A stretch of 7,381 nt of DNA from Candidatus Eiseniibacteriota bacterium (GTDB lineage: Bacteria; Eisenbacteria; RBG-16-71-46; SZUA-252), in contig JAEHDN010000372.1 of assembly GCA_016880395.1 (NCBI GenBank), positions 1 through 7,381 on the forward strand, read 5' to 3'. Below the pieces are notes generated by a model. It saw only the letters and a list, made by a program, of their open reading frames with translations, did no database searches and had not been told where the DNA came from. Positions 5,416-7,381 of this stretch are shown here, one piece after another. Numbering within the stretch: the first letter of the stretch is position 1; every line of letters begins with the position of its first letter. The position numbers and the translations under genes are program-made.

Positions 5416-6129
5416 ATGAAGAAGAAGAGCGAGGCTGGCTACAACGAGCGCCTGTTCTCGGGCGGCATCCGGGGACGGCTGCACGGGGCACGGTTCCTCT
5501 GGCTTGCGGAGAGCCTCCGGAAGGTCGGGGCGCCCTGCGCGAGCGTGCTCGAGCTGGGCTGCTTCGACGGGCGCTCGATCTCCCACCTGCCGCGCCTGCC
5601 CGAGACCTACCTCGGCCTCGACGCCAACTGGGAAGGAGGCGTCGACCTCGGCCGCGACCGCTGGCGCTCGAATCCCGGCATCCGGTTCGAGTACTGCCGC
5701 ACCCCCTCGGAGCTTCGCGAGCACGTCGGGGGCCGCACGTTCGACACGGCGCTCTGCCTCGAGACCCTCGAGCACGTCGCGCCCGATCTCGTGGCGTCCT
5801 ACGTCGAGGAGATCGCGCGGGCCACGACCGGCCACCTGGTCGTGACCGTGCCGAACGAGAAGGGGCCCGTGTTTCTCGGCAAGTACGTGACGAAGCGCCT
5901 CTTCGGCGACTACTTCCACTATCGTCCCCTCGAAGTGCTCGGAGCGGCCCTGGGGCGCATGGATCTCGTCGAGCGGGACGATCACAAGGGGTTCGACTAC
6001 GACGCGATCGTCCGGCTGATCGGCTCCCACTTCGATCTCGTCGAGGTTTCCCCGTACCCGTTCCGCCGGCTGCCCCGGTGGACGGGCTTCGGCGTCGGCA
6101 TCATCGCCAGGACCCGCCGGCCCCGGTGA
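5416..6129 (+). CDS. Class I SAM-dependent methyltransferase, probably for a surface glycan
   Basis: A 237-residue protein with the Rossmann-type methyltransferase motifs in order: motif I 'VLELGCFDGRSI' (44-55), the SAM-ribose acidic strand 'TYLGLDAN' (64-71), 'FDTALCLETLEHV' (109-121), the typical 'FD...c.e.lEHv' of the Methyltransf_11/23 group, and 'GHLVVTVPNE' (139-148). A basic C-terminal tail ends the protein. No signal peptide or membrane segment is seen, so it is cytosolic. The methyl acceptor cannot be read from the sequence. Because the next gene overlaps it by 4 bases and encodes a Wzi-type capsule protein, methylation of a polysaccharide or its precursor is the best guess. The ATG at 5416 follows a strong promoter by 8 bases and no longer frame is supported. 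Quinone-type or other small-molecule methylation remains possible. Confidence 0.92.
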   Translation: MKKKSEAGYNERLFSGGIRGRLHGARFLWLAESLRKVGAPCASVLELGCFDGRSISHLPRLPETYLGLDANWEGGVDLGRDRWRSNPGIRFEYCRTPSELREHVGGRTFDTALCLETLEHVAPDLVASYVEEIARATTGHLVVTVPNEKGPVFLGKYVTKRLFGDYFHYRPLEVLGAALGRMDLVERDDHKGFDYDAIVRLIGSHFDLVEVSPYPFRRLPRWTGFGVGIIARTRRPR

Positions 6130-7381
6130 CCGGGCGCGTCAGGACCCCGGCCGCGCGCGCGGCTCTAGCGCTCGGCCTCTGGCTCGCGCTCGCCGTCTGG
6201 ATTCGAGGGGCGGCCGCGCAACCGGCCGAGTACCTCCCCGTCGACCATGCCGCGTACCAAGAGATCGAGTTCATGGCCGCGCGCGGGTGGCTCGACTCGC
6301 TCAACATCTACACGCGTCCGCTGGCGCGCATCGATGTCGCGCGGGCACTCCTCCGCGCGCGGCGGACCCATCCGGAGGCCGTGGCTAGCCCGAGCTTCGG
6401 TCGGCTCGAGCGTGAGCTGGGACGCGAGCTGGTCGATCTCGAGTCGCCCGACGCGCCCAAGGAGACGGGACCCCTCGTGGACCTTGGACCGCGCGAGAGC
6501 CGCTTCCGGCTCCAGAGCGCGGCGCACGTGCGCGGGGATTACGACGAGTCGCGCGAGGAGGCGCACTTCCGCCTGCGGGACGAGACCTCGGTGAGCGCGC
6601 GCATGGGGCTCCAGATCTGGCCCGCGTTCGGAGCCTACGAGGAGCTGGGGGTGACGCGCATTCGCGGACAGCGTGAGTGGATCGACCCGCTCGCGGTGAA
6701 CACGGACGTCGAGTTCGCGGTGTTCCATGCCGGGCTCACGGGACGCGCCGGCCCGATCACCGGCTCGGCCGGCTACGACGAGTTCCGCTGGGGGCCGGGA
6801 CGGCGCGGCACGCTCCTCCTCTCCGACGCCGCGGGGCCGATGGGCTACGTCTCGCTGCAGGGGCGGATCGCGGGCCGGCTCACGGCGACGGCGCTGAGCG
6901 GCTACGTCGACCTGGCCGAGGACAAGATGCTCGCAGCGCACCGGCTCGAATTCGCGGCCACGCCCTGGCTCAGCGTCGCCGTCTCGGAGGCCGCCCGTTA
7001 CTCGTCGCACGGAATCGATCTCCTCTACGGCATCGGCCTCATCCCCTACACGCTGGTCGAGCGGATCCACTTCCGCGAGACGTCGAGCGATTCCGTGCGG
7101 GGGGTCGTGCGGGGCAACGTCATGGCCTCGGCGGACGCGGTGGTGCGCGTGTCACCCGATCTCTCGCTCTATGGCGAGGTCCTCGTCGACGACTTCACCA
7201 CCGAGGACACGACGATGCCCGACCGCTTCGGCTGGCAGGTGGGCGTGCGGAGCGACCGCCCGTTCGGAGCGGGATCGATCCACGTGCTCGGGGAGTACAC
7301 GACGGTGCGGAACTACACCTACAGCGTCTACTACGGCGAGAGCTTCGTGTACCGGAACCGGCCGCTCGGCTACACGCTCGG
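6126..7381 (+). CDS. Wzi-like capsule assembly outer-membrane protein, 3' end outside window
   Basis: Open for 418 codons to the right edge. The GTG at 6126 overlaps the methyltransferase stop (GTGA), a usual coupling arrangement, and starts a signal peptide ending 'IRGAAAQ' at about residue 32. Residues 35-80 ('YLPVDHAAYQEIEFMAARGW...ARIDVARALLRAR') are a helical segment that resembles both the N-terminus of Wzi-family proteins and an S-layer-homology repeat. The rest is strand-rich barrel sequence with the family hallmarks 'DEFRWGPGRRGTLLLSD' (218-234), 'AHRLEFAATPWLSVAVSEAARYSSHGIDLLYGIGLIPYTLVE' region (271-312) and 'LYGEVLVDDF' (348-357). In E. coli K30, Wzi is an 18-stranded outer-membrane lectin that anchors group 1 capsule. 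The family here is broader, and whether this organism makes a capsule is unknown. About 50-120 C-terminal residues are probably missing. Confidence 0.85.
   Translation, partial: MTGRVRTPAARAALALGLWLALAVWIRGAAAQPAEYLPVDHAAYQEIEFMAARGWLDSLNIYTRPLARIDVARALLRARRTHPEAVASPSFGRLERELGRELVDLESPDAPKETGPLVDLGPRESRFRLQSAAHVRGDYDESREEAHFRLRDETSVSARMGLQIWPAFGAYEELGVTRIRGQREWIDPLAVNTDVEFAVFHAGLTGRAGPITGSAGYDEFRWGPGRRGTLLLSDAAGPMGYVSLQGRIAGRLTATALSGYVDLAEDKMLAAHRLEFAATPWLSVAVSEAARYSSHGIDLLYGIGLIPYTLVERIHFRETSSDSVRGVVRGNVMASADAVVRVSPDLSLYGEVLVDDFTTEDTTMPDRFGWQVGVRSDRPFGAGSIHVLGEYTTVRNYTYSVYYGESFVYRNRPLGYTL

Noticed and set aside
5257..6030. Minus-strand open frame opposite the methyltransferase
   Set aside because: The methyltransferase motifs are unmistakable on the plus strand; the opposite frame has no recognisable domain and covers the promoter region.
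6155..6162. CG-alternating run and other short GC-rich simple repeats
   Set aside because: Too short to be a microsatellite; expected at this base composition.
6165..7070. Minus-strand open frame of 301 codons opposite the Wzi-like gene
   Set aside because: Arg/Glu-rich shadow; the plus frame has a signal peptide, barrel strands and family motifs.
1..7381. Search for CRISPR, tRNA, rRNA, insertion sequence ends, phage or toxin-antitoxin genes
   Set aside because: No spaced direct repeats, cloverleaf sequences, transposase motifs or small paired genes were seen on either strand.

Overview
The window is a GC-rich (about two thirds by eye), gene-dense stretch of a Gram-negative bacterial chromosome. 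Four products carry Sec or lipoprotein signal peptides and three look like outer-membrane beta-barrels. There is no tRNA, rRNA, insertion sequence or CRISPR. The style (strong codon bias toward G/C in third positions, several starts without Shine-Dalgarno sequence, a Wzi-type barrel, glycine-zipper lipoprotein) would fit an uncultivated soil lineage such as Gemmatimonadota or Eisenbacteria-like bacteria. That placement is inference only; no marker gene is present.

Layout from left to right. (1) Bases 1-1283, minus strand: the N-terminal part of an exported metallo-beta-lactamase-fold protein running off the left edge, with an altered metal-binding motif. (2) A 49-base divergent gap. (3) 1333-2253, plus: a complete arginase with all expected manganese ligands. 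(4) Four genes on the minus strand, read right to left: an outer-membrane barrel protein (5168-4329), a second, related barrel (4224-3625), a glycine-zipper lipoprotein (3597-2782) and a DUF421/YetF-like membrane protein (2774-2250). The last three are spaced by 27 and 7 bases and look like one operon. The last gene converges on arginase and the two stop codons share one CTAG. (5) A 247-base divergent intergenic region, the richest regulatory stretch of the window: a sigma-54-type promoter facing left, a sigma-70-type promoter facing right, and a long inverted repeat over the latter's -35 box. (6) 5416-6129, plus: a SAM-dependent methyltransferase, overlapped by 4 bases (GTGA) by (7) 6126 to the right edge, a Wzi-type capsule-assembly outer-membrane protein.

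Taken together this is mainly a cell-envelope region: two small barrels with a lipoprotein and a membrane protein on one side, and a methyltransferase plus surface-polysaccharide anchoring protein on the other. Arginase and the MBL protein are probably unrelated neighbours. I see no clearly new multi-gene system. The best leads are regulatory (the 5169-5415 region, apparently leaderless transcripts) and the degenerate MBL metal site.
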